A DNA stretch of 64,000 bases from Flavobacterium sp. 140616W15 (GCF_003668995.1 NZ_CP033068.1:124001-188000), one strand, 5' to 3'; positions 45,342-55,769 are shown, counted from the stretch's first letter. Made by a program: numbers and translations. Notes: a model not told the origin generated them from the sequence alone.

Positions 45342-45446
45342 TTTGATTTTTGGGGAGGCTTGTTTTTGAGAAATGGGGTAGGCAGAAAAATAATGTTGCT
45401 AGCTGTTAAAAGTAGTTATACCCAATAAACTATAGATTATTAGGTA

Positions 45447-45740
45447 TTATTGGCTTTTTAGTTTTTTCATGAATTCTCCAAATGCAGGAAAAAAATCCTC
45501 AAAAAGCGGATGCTTTCTATTCTTAAGCATAACTTCGCTAAACAGTTTTAATCCAATAGCAAATTCTGTAGCTTGATTTTCATTCTCAAAAAGATTCTTC
45601 TCTTTTATTATATCTATAATTTTAAAAATTTCATCGTGATTTTCAAATTCTAATGATACAGGTTCAGATAAAGGAGTTTCTTCTTTCATTAGAGAAACCT
45701 GTTCTAAAGTAAGTTTATATTTATTAGCTCGTTTTGTCAT
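45447..45740 (-). CDS. DUF3861 domain protein
   Basis: The 97-residue product matches the DUF3861 pattern: MTKRANKYKLTLEQVS, FENHDEIFKIIDIIKEKNLF, FAIGLKLFSEVMLKNRKHPL and FGEFMKKLKSQ. It is a small cytosolic protein of unknown function, common in Bacteroidota and Proteobacteria. Confidence 0.88.
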   Translation of the reverse strand: MTKRANKYKLTLEQVSLMKEETPLSEPVSLEFENHDEIFKIIDIIKEKNLFENENQATEFAIGLKLFSEVMLKNRKHPLFEDFFPAFGEFMKKLKSQ

Positions 45741-45962
45741 AATTTTAATTTTTTAAGTATCTAAAAACCCTAGATCTACTTGTAAAAGTAGTGCTTAGCT
45801 AGATTTTATGGAAGAATAATTTAATCTCTATATTTAGATTGAGAGATTTTTGCAGAACGAAAATACAAATTATTTAGTTTTAAAACCTTGCATTTTCTGA
45901 GATTACAGCAATTAACTATTTCGATAAGAAGTGTTGCTAGATTCGTTTTACAGCAATTTTAT

Positions 45963-46016
45963 TTGATGAATAAATTTTTTTATTACATTTACATAACTAG
46001 TTATATAATTAATTAT
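45963..46016 (+). promoter_or_regulatory. Promoter with two abutting 12-bp palindromes (candidate MarR operator)
   Basis: TTG at 45963-45965, 18-base spacer and TACATTTA at 45984-45991 resemble the flavobacterial promoter. Directly after come two perfect palindromes without a gap: ATAACTAGTTAT (45993-46004) and ATAATTAATTAT (46005-46016), ending four bases before the MarR-GNAT start codon at 46020. A MarR dimer binding here would block transcription; autoregulation is inference. Confidence 0.55.
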
Positions 46017-46019
46017 AAT

Positions 46020-46973
46020 ATGAAGTTTTTTAATAAAGTAGGCAAGATGGCTTTAGGGAGCCGATTGCGTTTAATGAGTACAATGATAACTGATGATGCG
46101 GCTAAGATTTATGAGCTTCATGGCATAGATTTTATTCCGAAATGGTTTCCTGTATTTTATTTGCTCTCTGAAGAAAAGGAAATTACTATCACCGAAATAG
46201 CCAATGAGATAGGTCATTCACAGCCCTCTGTTAGTAAAATTGTTCAGGAAATGATTGCGGTGGGATTGATTCAGGAAAACGTAAAAACGACCGATAAACG
46301 TAAGAATGTTATTGTTTTAACAGAGCAGGGTTTGTTAGTTTTTAATAAACTTAAATTACAATGTGTTGATGTTGAAGCTGCAGTAGAAGATCTTATAGGG
46401 GATTCCAATCATAATTTATGGGCAGCTCTGGAAGAATGGGAGTTTTTGCTTGGGCAGAAATCGTTATTTAAGAGAGTCAACGAACAAAAGAAACTGCGTG
46501 AGAGTAGAGCAGTGCAGATTGTGGAGTATAATGACGAGTATCAGTCGGTATTTAGAGCACTTAATGAAGAATGGATTTCTTCTTATTTTAAAATGGAAGC
46601 AGCAGATTATAAGGCTTTGGATAACCCAAAAGAATATATTCTGGACAATGGAGGTAAGATATTTGTAGCACTTTATGAAAATGAACCAGTAGGTGTTTGT
46701 GCCTTGATAAAAATGGATGATCCGGATTATGATTTCGAATTGGCAAAAATGGCTGTTTCGAATAAGTGTCAGGGAAAAAATATTGGTTGGTTACTTGGTC
46801 AGGCAGTTACAAATGCGGCAAAAGAGCTAGGAGCATCCAAAATTTATTTGGAAAGTAATACTATTTTAAAACCTGCAATTAATCTCTACCACAAGTTAGG
46901 ATTTAGCAAAGTTGTAGGGCGCCCGACTCCTTATGAACGTTGTAATATCCAAATGGAACTTCAGTTAAAGTAA
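46020..46973 (+). CDS. MarR-type HTH fused to GNAT acetyltransferase
   Basis: The 317-residue product has a MarR winged-helix domain (about residues 1-150; ITEIANEIGHSQPSVSKIVQEM, then VKTTDKRKNVIVLTEQG) and a C-terminal GNAT domain (about 165-317) with the acetyl-CoA loop KCQGKNIGWLLG and IYLESNTILKPAINLYHKLGF. It could sense a small molecule and acetylate it. The ATG at 46020 was chosen over an in-frame TTG at 45888, which lies inside the promoter region. It is followed after 23 bases by a reductase gene. Confidence 0.88.
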   Translation: MKFFNKVGKMALGSRLRLMSTMITDDAAKIYELHGIDFIPKWFPVFYLLSEEKEITITEIANEIGHSQPSVSKIVQEMIAVGLIQENVKTTDKRKNVIVLTEQGLLVFNKLKLQCVDVEAAVEDLIGDSNHNLWAALEEWEFLLGQKSLFKRVNEQKKLRESRAVQIVEYNDEYQSVFRALNEEWISSYFKMEAADYKALDNPKEYILDNGGKIFVALYENEPVGVCALIKMDDPDYDFELAKMAVSNKCQGKNIGWLLGQAVTNAAKELGASKIYLESNTILKPAINLYHKLGFSKVVGRPTPYERCNIQMELQLK

Positions 46974-46996
46974 ATACTGCATAAAGGATTATAATT

Positions 46997-47944
46997 ATGG
47001 GACTAATAGCAGAAAATGAATCTGGTTTGCATCAGGTTTTATACATCATTGGCAATGGTGTTATCGCAAAAGCTTTGGCAGTTGCTTTGACTATCAATGG
47101 AAGAAAAGTAATAATTCTGAGAGGAAGTATTGACGATCAATCGGTTCACACGGAGAATATCGAAGTAGAAACAGATGGTAATATACTGAATGCCGAGATT
47201 ACAATTAGTTCAATAAGTAATTATGAATCGGTTAATGGAATTATTTTATTAACGAACAAATCATTCGGAAATGCTGCGCTTGCAGAAAAGCTTAAGGATA
47301 AAGTTAAGACTTCGCCAATTGTATTTCTTCAAAATGGACTGCATATCGAAAATAGTTTTGTAGAAAAAGGCTTTACTTCTCTTTACAGATGTGTGTTATT
47401 AGCAACAAGCCAATTAGAGTCCAAAAACAGAGTGAGGTTTAAACTTGTTGCTCCATCGCCAGTTGGTATTATCCAGGGATCAGATGAGGTGTTGCAAAGT
47501 ATAGTAAATATACTCAACACATCGCTTTTTACATTCCGCAGTGAGGATGATATTCAGACCGTAATTTGGAAAAAAGTAATTAGTAATTGTGTTTTTAATT
47601 CTATTTGCCCTTTACTAGAAGTCGATAATGGCATTTTCCATCGCAATGAAGTGGCTTTAAAAATTGCAAAAACAGTTATTCTTGAGTGTCTAACGGTTGC
47701 GAAGCAATATGGTATTGAACTAACTATGGATGAAGTATTGCAAAATATTATTGCTATAAGCAAAATGTCTGATGGGCAAAAAATATCAACATATCAGGAC
47801 ATACTCAATAAACGGGAAACGGAGATTGATACGCTAAATTTTGCTGTTGTCAAAGCTGCTTTAACAAGAGGTATTGAAGCAGTTCCTGTTACTGTTTTAT
47901 TAGGTGAAATGATAAAGGTGAAGTCTGATTTATCAAGGAATTAG
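46997..47944 (+). CDS. Ketopantoate reductase (PanE/ApbA) family protein
   Basis: The 315-residue product has an NAD(P)-binding GNGVIAKALA and the PanE-like C-terminal domain with WKKVISNCVFNSICPLLEVD. Whether it really acts in pantothenate synthesis is uncertain; paralogues have other substrates. It follows the MarR-GNAT gene by 23 bases and is probably co-transcribed and repressed with it. It converges on rnhB with only one base between stop codons. Confidence 0.8.
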   Translation: MGLIAENESGLHQVLYIIGNGVIAKALAVALTINGRKVIILRGSIDDQSVHTENIEVETDGNILNAEITISSISNYESVNGIILLTNKSFGNAALAEKLKDKVKTSPIVFLQNGLHIENSFVEKGFTSLYRCVLLATSQLESKNRVRFKLVAPSPVGIIQGSDEVLQSIVNILNTSLFTFRSEDDIQTVIWKKVISNCVFNSICPLLEVDNGIFHRNEVALKIAKTVILECLTVAKQYGIELTMDEVLQNIIAISKMSDGQKISTYQDILNKRETEIDTLNFAVVKAALTRGIEAVPVTVLLGEMIKVKSDLSRN

Positions 47945-47945
47945 T

Positions 47946-48605
47946 CTAAAATATCAACTCCAATTGGTCAGGCAATAATCTAAAAGACATTCGATGGTAC
48001 TTAGTGGGGCCATATTTTTTTATTGCTTCACGATGCTCCTTAGTTGGGTATCCTTTATTTTTTTTCCAATTGTACATCGGGAACTCTTCGTGAATCTTGT
48101 TCATATATTCGTCGCGATAGGTTTTGGCGAGAACAGATGCCGCTGCTATGCTCAAAAATTTTGCATCTCCTTTTATAATACTCTGGTTAGGTATAGATTT
48201 TAATAATTCAATTTCTTCTTGTGTGAATTGTTTCCCAGTAGTATTCTTTAATCCCAATTTTGCATTCAGCATTCTGTTACCATCCACAATAATAAATTCA
48301 GGAATTTGGGTTAATTTCAAGATACATTCCTGCATTCCTTTCATTGAAGCATTCAGGATGTTAATTTCATCAATTTCATTAGGATGCAAATGGGTAATGG
48401 CAAAGGAAATCGCTTGTTCTTCAATTACGGGTTTAAGATTTTCTCTCGCTTTTTCGGATAATTGCTTGCTATCGTTTAGTGTTTTATTCTCAAAATTTGA
48501 CGGCAAAATTACTGCTGCTGCCGTTACAGGTCCAGCAAGACAGCCACGACCAGCTTCGTCGGTTCCCGATTCTAAATTATATCCTGAAAAATTGAGTTGA
48601 AGCAT
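47946..48605 (-). CDS. rnhB: Ribonuclease HII
   Basis: The 219-residue product has the RNase HII active-site pattern [15 protein letters not shown] (Asp-Glu pair), IIVDGNRML and [16 protein letters not shown]. It removes RNA from RNA-DNA hybrids. It ends face to face with the ketopantoate reductase-like gene; no terminator hairpin is visible between them. Confidence 0.95.
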   Translation of the reverse strand: MLQLNFSGYNLESGTDEAGRGCLAGPVTAAAVILPSNFENKTLNDSKQLSEKARENLKPVIEEQAISFAITHLHPNEIDEINILNASMKGMQECILKLTQIPEFIIVDGNRMLNAKLGLKNTTGKQFTQEEIELLKSIPNQSIIKGDAKFLSIAAASVLAKTYRDEYMNKIHEEFPMYNWKKNKGYPTKEHREAIKKYGPTKYHRMSFRLLPDQLELIF

Positions 48606-48941
48606 GCTTTATTTTTAATCGCAAAGATTATAATTTTTTCTTGAAATAGGCTACAAAAAAAGAAATTGAAACGTAATAAATGGCTAACAGATTATGAAAT
48701 AAAATGGTTTTATCGTAAAATATTAAACTTTAACATTTTGTTTCTTGTTAAAATAATTAATTATTATTTGTAAATTTTTTACTATAATTCATTAAAACGC
48801 CATATAAGCTTACTTTTTTTGTTGTATTTGCGTTTTTAAATAAAATAAAGTAAGAAAATTATTTTATATTTTTTGATAAAAATTGCTATTGTAGGAATAA
48901 TTTATCATTTTTGAGGAATTATTAACCAAAAACAATTTAAT
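48606..48941. other. Non-coding upstream region of susC
   Basis: Very AT-rich, with no open frame of note. It includes AACATTTTGTTTCTTGTTAA and TATTATTTGTAAATTTTTTAC near 48730-48785, which could carry a promoter, but the match to TTG-N-TANNTTTG is imperfect. Likely holds the regulatory region of the SusCD operon and the rnhB start. Confidence 0.35.
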
Positions 48942-51900
48942 ATGAAGGTAAAATTTACATGGATTTTAACATTATTTACAGCGTTAACCATGCAATTTTC
49001 TTTTGCACAAGAGAAAATTATTTCTGGAATTGTTTCAGATGCAATATCAGGTCCAATTCCAGGTGTAAACGTTATTGTTAAGGGAACAAAAACAGGTGTT
49101 CAAACGGATTTTGACGGTAAATATTCTGTTAAAGCAAAAACAGGAGATGTGCTTGTGTTTTCTTATATGGGAATGCAAGATATGACGGCAATAGTTGGTA
49201 GCTCTTCAGTGATTAATATGAAGATGCAAGAAGATGGGAAAGCGTTGGATGAAGTAGTAGTAATGGGGTATGTTACAAAAACTAAAAGCAATATGACGGG
49301 TAGTTCTAAACAGCTTTCTGGTAATGTTTTAAGTGGAATTCCAACAGTTTCTGTTGATCAGGCTTTACAAGGTAAAGTAGTTGGTTTGCAGGTATCAAGT
49401 TCTTCTGGGACTCCAGGTTCTGTTCAGGATATTCGTATTAGAGGAACAGGCTCGATTTCTGCAAATAATCAACCTTTATATGTTATTGATGGTGTGCCTG
49501 TAATAAGTGGAGATCTATCTGGAGGTAATGATAATAAAACAATTCAGACAACAACGAGTTCAGCTTCGTCAATGTCGGTTTTAGCGACTTTAAATAGTCA
49601 TGATATAGAAAGTGTAACGGTTTTGAAAGATGCGTCTGCAACTGCAGCTTATGGAGCAAGAGGATCTAATGGTGTAATCGTAATTACAACGAAAAGAGGA
49701 AAAGTTGGAAAACCGTCTTATAACTTTAGTAATTCTATTGGTTTTCAGAATAATGCAGTTACAGGCAGAAGACCTCTTACAGGAGATCAAAGAAAAGAAT
49801 TGTACTTAGATGCAGTTTATAATACTTATGGTGCTTCTAAAGGTTTTGATAGAATGACAGCCGAAAATTGGCTATTGAATACTCCCGAGGGATTAAGTAT
49901 TGATGCTAGTAAAGCAAGTTTGCAAGATTGGGATGGGGTAAGTCATAACTGGGGAGAGCTATTAAAGAATAAAGATGCCTTAGTTCAGAATACAGATTTT
50001 TCTGTATCTGCAGGAGATGAGAAAACGACCTTTAATGCTTCGCTTGGATATAATAAGACAGAAGCTACTGTTAGAGGAGCTGAATTTAGAAGATTTACTG
50101 CTACGATAGGAGTTACAAGAAAATTAAGTGAAACACTTAAGTTTAGTACTGCAAACTTTTTTTCTGAAGCTAAGCAAAATGGTATTCTAGAAGGGACAGG
50201 AACCTTTAGTAACCCTAATTTGACAAAATATTTTATGAATCCTTGGGTAAATCCTTATAATAGTGATGGTACGTATAATATTGGTACTGGAGCAAATGTT
50301 TCAGATATTGGATATTGGACTTCTTTACATAATACTTTTTATACTTTAGCAAATAACGTTAAAACTAATAATTTATTAGGGCTTAGGTCTAATAATACTT
50401 TAGACTGGAAAATCTCAAATCATTTCAAGTATAAATCAGTATTTGCAGTAGATTATAATATGAATACTTATCATAATTATAATAATAGACTTCATGGAGA
50501 TGGAAGGACTCGAAATGGTTCCATAGAACAGAGCATTAGAAGGAATACGAATCTAGTTTCGCAGAATTCGATTAATTACACTTTGAAATTAGATAAGCAT
50601 AATTTTGATGCAACTGCACTATTTGAGCACCAAAAAAATAAAAATGACCTTGTTGGAGGATACGGTGAGAATATTGCTTCGGATGACTTGATTTATTTGG
50701 ATGTTGTTTCTAAAAACAAAAGAACGATTGGGAATTTTTCAGATTGGTTAAATGTTTCTTATTTAGGCTTGTTTAATTATAATTATAATAATAAATATGT
50801 ACTTGATGCTACATATAGGAGAGAAGGATCATCCAAGTTTGCTCCAAAGCATCGTTTTGGTAATTTTTGGTCTGTAGGAGCTGCATGGAATATTAATAAT
50901 GAAGTGTTTATGCAAGGTTCTGTTTTTAATAATTTAAAACTTAGAACTTCTTATGGAACTTCTGGAAATAGTGGTATAAACGAGAATTCATATCAAAGAT
51001 TAATTGCATTTGATGCTAGTTATGATGCAGAACCTGTAGCTTATCCATCCACTATAGGTAATGAGTTGTTGACTTGGGAAAAAAATAAAACAATTGATGT
51101 AGGTTTAGAATTTGGACTGTTTAAAAATAGGCTTTCGGGAAGTGTATCTTATTACAATAGGGATACGTATGATCTACTACAGAATGTGCCAGTTTCATTA
51201 ACACAAGGAGTTCCTACAGGAACTAGTGTGATACAATTAATGAATGCAGGTGCAGTTTTAAATCAAGGAATAGAAGTTGAATTGAATGTAGATATTTTCA
51301 GAGGAAAAGACTTTAATTGGTCTATCTCAGGTAATTATTCACACAATGATAATGAAGTTAAAAAATTAGCAAAAGATCCAGCAGGAAAAGACATCGAGAT
51401 TACTACAGGAACTAAAGTTACTAAAGTTGGAGAGTCAATAGGGACATGGAATATGCGCAAATGGGCTGGTGTAGATCCTGCTAATGGATTACCATTGTGG
51501 TATGTTAATGGTGTAGACGGAGAAACAACTTCAGTTTACAACAATGCCAAAGTGGCAATGCAAGGAAAATCAGCTCCAGTTTATTCAGGTGGATTCGGTA
51601 CTCATTTTGATTATAAAGGAATTTATTTAGATGTTTCTTTCTATTTCGCAGGAGGACACAAAGTGTATGAAGATTGGACTAGTTATACTCAAAGTACAGG
51701 AGATAATACTTTTGTTTCATTTAACGGTACAGAAAATCTGATGGATAGATGGCAAAAACCAGGTGATATTGTTTCGACTCCTAAGATGGAGCTTGGGGCA
51801 GGGAGAAATGCAGCAACTACATCAACAAGATTTTTGTATGATGGAGATTATATAAGAATGAAAGATTTGGTTTTGGGATACAGATTCGGTCCAGAGACGG

Positions 51901-52073
51901 TTAAGTTTATGAGCCTTGCAGGATTAGATCTATCATTGAGAGGGACAAACTTATTGACTTTTGTGAAAGATGGCAAGATGAAATACGATCCAGAGGTAAG
52001 GGCAGATGGGTTTACGAGTCTAGTAAGTCCGCCAGTAAAATCGGTAGTATTTGCAATTAACATAAAATTATAA
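48942..52073 (+). CDS. SusC/RagA-type TonB-dependent outer-membrane receptor
   Basis: The 1043-residue product has a signal peptide (ALTMQFSFAQ), a CarboxypepD_reg-like domain (about 24-100, SGIVSDAISGPIPGVNVIVK), the plug with IRGTGSISANNQPLYVIDGV, then a large beta-barrel ending in FAINIKL. It should import oligomers, such as glycans or peptides, with the SusD-like protein. A TonB-box-like region is probably in EVVVMGYVTKTKSNMTGS. The SusD-like gene begins four bases after the stop. Confidence 0.95.
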   Translation: MKVKFTWILTLFTALTMQFSFAQEKIISGIVSDAISGPIPGVNVIVKGTKTGVQTDFDGKYSVKAKTGDVLVFSYMGMQDMTAIVGSSSVINMKMQEDGKALDEVVVMGYVTKTKSNMTGSSKQLSGNVLSGIPTVSVDQALQGKVVGLQVSSSSGTPGSVQDIRIRGTGSISANNQPLYVIDGVPVISGDLSGGNDNKTIQTTTSSASSMSVLATLNSHDIESVTVLKDASATAAYGARGSNGVIVITTKRGKVGKPSYNFSNSIGFQNNAVTGRRPLTGDQRKELYLDAVYNTYGASKGFDRMTAENWLLNTPEGLSIDASKASLQDWDGVSHNWGELLKNKDALVQNTDFSVSAGDEKTTFNASLGYNKTEATVRGAEFRRFTATIGVTRKLSETLKFSTANFFSEAKQNGILEGTGTFSNPNLTKYFMNPWVNPYNSDGTYNIGTGANVSDIGYWTSLHNTFYTLANNVKTNNLLGLRSNNTLDWKISNHFKYKSVFAVDYNMNTYHNYNNRLHGDGRTRNGSIEQSIRRNTNLVSQNSINYTLKLDKHNFDATALFEHQKNKNDLVGGYGENIASDDLIYLDVVSKNKRTIGNFSDWLNVSYLGLFNYNYNNKYVLDATYRREGSSKFAPKHRFGNFWSVGAAWNINNEVFMQGSVFNNLKLRTSYGTSGNSGINENSYQRLIAFDASYDAEPVAYPSTIGNELLTWEKNKTIDVGLEFGLFKNRLSGSVSYYNRDTYDLLQNVPVSLTQGVPTGTSVIQLMNAGAVLNQGIEVELNVDIFRGKDFNWSISGNYSHNDNEVKKLAKDPAGKDIEITTGTKVTKVGESIGTWNMRKWAGVDPANGLPLWYVNGVDGETTSVYNNAKVAMQGKSAPVYSGGFGTHFDYKGIYLDVSFYFAGGHKVYEDWTSYTQSTGDNTFVSFNGTENLMDRWQKPGDIVSTPKMELGAGRNAATTSTRFLYDGDYIRMKDLVLGYRFGPETVKFMSLAGLDLSLRGTNLLTFVKDGKMKYDPEVRADGFTSLVSPPVKSVVFAINIKL

Positions 52074-52077
52074 GAAA

Positions 52078-53478
52078 ATGAGAAAAATAATATACACATC
52101 TTTAGCTCTTTTAGGACTTATTTTAAGTTCATGTACAGATGGAGATTTGGATCCTAAACTAAGTATAAACAAACCCAACACAGAGATAAAAACAGTTGGA
52201 GATTTAAAAGTTGTACTTGGTGGTGCTTATGATATAATGACCACATATGCTTATTATGGGCGAAATGTAATGGTTTTTGGAGATGTCCGTTCTGATAATG
52301 CTTATGCAAATGGTAATTCAGGGCGTTTTAGAACTTCGGCAGCAATGGATATGACAAATGCTGATTCTGATGCAAATGATGCCTTTTTGCGTATGTATGC
52401 AGTAATTGCAAATTGTAACATTATTATAGATGCAAATATTGTTGCTGATCCAAATATTGTGGGAAATGAAGCAGAAATTAACTACGTAAAAGGACAGGCT
52501 TTAGCCCTACGTGCTTTGGTTCATTATGATTTAGTACGTATGTATGGGCAACAACATGTTGCAGGTGGAGATTTAAATTCTTTGGGTGTAGCTTATGTTA
52601 AGCATTTTTTAGATGTAGACGATATGAAGCCCAAAAGAAGTACTGCAGGAGAAGTGAAATCTTTTATTTATTCAGATTTGGATAAAGCTTTATCAATGAT
52701 GGATAAAGCGTTTGATAAAGGAAATAAAAAGGCAGTTAGAACAACTATGGTTTATGCAATTAAAGCTAGAGTTGCACTATATTTCGGAGATTGGGATATA
52801 GCTAAAGTATCCTCTCAGGAAGTTATTAATAATAGTGGAGCGAGAATACTTACAGCAGTAGAATATGCAGAATCTTTTAAAGCAAATCTTCAACCTAATT
52901 CTATTTTTGAGTTGGCATTTACTTCAGATGACAACCGTGGTAACGACAGTTTGTTTAGGATATATAATAATACAGCTTATGGTGATATTGTAGTTTTGGA
53001 AGACTTAAAAAATCAATTCTCTTCTTCAGATGTTAGAGGGAATATGATTACTATACAAGAAAGATTGCGTTTGAGAAATACAGGCAAGTTTGTAAAAGTT
53101 GATATAAATGTTGTTTTGTTTAGATTTGAAGAAATGTTATTGATAAATGCAGAATCTTCTTTTAGACTTAATGCAGCAGATCCACTTGCATTGACAAATT
53201 TAAATCTAGTAGCAACAAATCGTAATGCTACACCTTATATGTCGGTGTCAATTGATAATATTCTTTTAGAACGCAGAAAAGAATTATGTTTTGAAGGTTT
53301 TAGGTTTGATGATATTGCAAGGACTAAGATGAATATGCCAGTGGTAGATCCTGTTAAACAAACTTATGACGATTTAGGTTTAGAAGGAATCACTTATGGA
53401 AGCTCTAGATATGCATTTCCTATTCCATTGAAAGAAATGAATGCAAACGCTAATGCAATTCAAAATAAAGGCTATTGA
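52078..53478 (+). CDS. SusD/RagB-type substrate-binding outer-membrane lipoprotein
   Basis: The 466-residue product has a lipobox (LGLILSSCTDGDL), the TPR-like alpha-helical SusD fold with YVKGQALALRALVHYDLVRM and the family end LLERRKELCFEGFRFDDIAR. It caps the SusC barrel and binds the substrate. No glycan-active enzymes lie nearby; peptidase-like genes do, so a peptide substrate (as for RagAB) is possible. A terminator follows. Confidence 0.93.
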   Translation: MRKIIYTSLALLGLILSSCTDGDLDPKLSINKPNTEIKTVGDLKVVLGGAYDIMTTYAYYGRNVMVFGDVRSDNAYANGNSGRFRTSAAMDMTNADSDANDAFLRMYAVIANCNIIIDANIVADPNIVGNEAEINYVKGQALALRALVHYDLVRMYGQQHVAGGDLNSLGVAYVKHFLDVDDMKPKRSTAGEVKSFIYSDLDKALSMMDKAFDKGNKKAVRTTMVYAIKARVALYFGDWDIAKVSSQEVINNSGARILTAVEYAESFKANLQPNSIFELAFTSDDNRGNDSLFRIYNNTAYGDIVVLEDLKNQFSSSDVRGNMITIQERLRLRNTGKFVKVDINVVLFRFEEMLLINAESSFRLNAADPLALTNLNLVATNRNATPYMSVSIDNILLERRKELCFEGFRFDDIARTKMNMPVVDPVKQTYDDLGLEGITYGSSRYAFPIPLKEMNANANAIQNKGY

Positions 53479-53555
53479 TTTTAGTACTGCTAGGTAGTTT
53501 AAGTTATAATTAAATTTAAGATTATTACAAAGTTCTAGAGCCAATAAACTATAAG

Positions 53556-53584
53556 AACTGTCCAATATTTTGGACAGTTTTTTT
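53556..53584 (+). terminator. SusD gene terminator
   Basis: AACTGTCCAA, short loop, TTGGACAGTT followed by TTTTT. A very similar hairpin closes the S9 peptidase gene (58626-58661). Confidence 0.85.
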
Positions 53585-53805
53585 AGACACTATCCTAAAA
53601 GTGTATAAGCTTAAATTCATCACTGTTATCATTAACGGTTGCTATTGTACAATATGCTGACCGTAGATTTTTATGACCAATACCACAAATTAAATTGACA
53701 GAAAACCCTGGATTAGGGACAAACTGTTAGCTTTATTCACTAGTCCAGATATAATAGAATGTCTTAAGAGATAAAACAAAACGAACTTTAATCTTGATAA
53801 ATTAG

Positions 53806-53845
53806 AAAAAAGGAAGTCTCAATATCCTGAGATTTCCTCTTTTTT
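53806..53845 (+). terminator. Hairpin between susD and the T9SS gene
   Basis: GGAA-GTCTCA and TGAGAT-TTCC pair around ATATCC, flanked by AAAAAA and CTTTTTT. It has no clear gene upstream on the plus strand, so it may belong to a decayed gene; the region 53595-53722 holds weak remnants. Confidence 0.5.
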
Positions 53846-53943
53846 ATTATGAATTTAGAATTGGGTTGTGAGTTCTAAAGTAGCTTTTTTTGAAAATTAC
53901 TTGATAAATAATTATTTGAATTATAACCTTAATAGAATTAATC

Positions 53944-55540
53944 ATGAAAAAAATTATAACCACAAGTCTTTTTCTGTTTTTTATAAATTTCATTAATGGA
54001 CAAGTTGCAGCAATGTATGATGTAGTAGTTAATGGAAAATTAATTACTAATTGTAGTACAATAGTACTAGGTAATAATAGCTCGGTAGTAGTGAATTTTA
54101 CATTAAAAGTTACTAAGCCCGCTTATTTTGATGTTTCACCAACAGCAACCTTTAAAGTATATTTAAAAAAAAAGTGGTGTAAGTAATCCCATTCAACTTG
54201 ATGCTATCATTGTAAATAACTCAGCTTTTGGATCAAAAGGAACTACTTGGGAAGGAAAATTTAGTAAAACAATATCAAAATCAGATATTGGTAATTTTGA
54301 TAATTTTTTTTACGGAGAATATAGTTTAGGGTCAGTTGCACCTTTGAAGACATGCACGTATTTGATAACTAAAAATCCATCTCCAATTTTTGAAATTAGA
54401 CCTGTATCACAGGTGATTTATTGTGATCCTTTATATGGGGGGTACCGATTTTATGTCTCGAATAGTTATAATTCTCCTGGTAGTTTATCTTATACTTGGG
54501 ATGTTGGGTGGGGATGGAGTAGAAATGGAGTTCCAGTCAATGGGAGGTTTTCTACGACAGAAGCTTATATAGATTTACGTCCCACTGATTTCAAGTTCTT
54601 ACCCTCAGATGTTCAAGTTACTCCTGTTTTGAATAATGTAAATCAGGCTACAAAGGTTTGTTCTATATCGAGAAATAGTTTTGGTGGAGATTTCTTTAAA
54701 ATTAGTGGTAACAGTTCAGTTTGTATTCAATCAGTTTCAGAAGTATACGATGTTGTAAATCTTTTTAATGGATGCACAATTAGTTGGGATTCATCAAATA
54801 TCTCAGTGGCAAAAGTTACCACTTCGGGAACTCAAGCTATAGTTGTTCCAGTTTCAAAAGGGGGTTTTAATTTGGTTGGAGTAATAACAAATGAATGTGG
54901 TCAAAATACAACAATTACAAAATCTATTAGTGTTATTGATTCATCAGGTTTATATTTTGAAATAGAAAGATTGAATCATTGTGAGTTTAGATATATTGGA
55001 ATTAACAGGAATGGCGGTTCTTTTGTTTATAATTGGGAACTTGTTAAAAGTGAGGGTGTTTCGAGTTTTTATGGAGGCAATTCGGAGGCTTATTTTTCTG
55101 CTTGTCCACCATTCTCGATAACAATGAGGTTAAAAGGGACAAATACGTGTGGTACTTTCGAGCGATTAGTATCGGATTGGTTAAATAATGATGATGAAGA
55201 ATTACAAAGAATTGTGAACCCAAATAAATCAAATCTCATTTTAGATAACTATTCTGTTAGTGAGTTTGATTCTAATATTGTTAATAATGCGGAGTTTGAA
55301 ATATATCCTAATCCATCAAATGATATTGTAAATATAAAATTTAAGAGAGATAATTTTAAGTTAAAATTAAATTCTAAAATTATTGCTAAGCTTTATGATA
55401 TTAGTGGTAAGAAAAAAAGAGAAGTTGTAATTTCTGACAGTGTTACTCCAATTGATATACATAGCTTGCAAAAGGGGATTTATATTTTAAAGATAAGTAC
55501 AAATGAATATGAAGAAAGTCATAAGGTATTAGTTAATTGA
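53944..55540 (+). pseudogene. T9SS-exported protein, frameshifted at an A9 tract
   Basis: From ATG 53944 a signal peptide (LFLFFINFINGQ) and about 80 residues are read until a stop at 54184-54186. Removing one A from the run of nine A at 54165-54173 gives an open frame to 55540, about 531 residues. The long part has Ig-like beta segments (WDSSNISVAKVTTSGTQAIV; CGQNTTITKSISV) and ends with a type A type IX sorting domain (NNAEFEIYPNPSNDIVNIKF; GIYILKISTNEYEE). It may be phase-variable, decayed or a sequencing error. Confidence 0.8.
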
Positions 55541-55769
55541 TTTGTTTTCTAATTGTTTTGATAAGTACTGGTGCTTTTTACTGATTGATTGTTGAAAAAA
55601 TAATAATAAAACGCAAAAGCTACAGCAGTAATGTTGTGGCTTTTGTTTGTAATAATTTAAGGTTAGCGTATTTCTGTAGAGAGGTGTTTGTGGAATGTAC
55701 ATTATTTATGTAGTTTTACGAGCAATAGTTGAATTGTTGAACTAGAATTATCCCTAATAAAATAGAATT

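Noticed and set aside
45888..46019. TTG start that would extend the MarR-GNAT protein by 44 residues
   Set aside because: The region contains the promoter and palindromes and encodes a hydrophobic stretch not seen in MarR proteins.
48124..48600. 158-codon plus-strand open frame
   Set aside because: It is fully antisense to rnhB, whose active-site motifs are intact.
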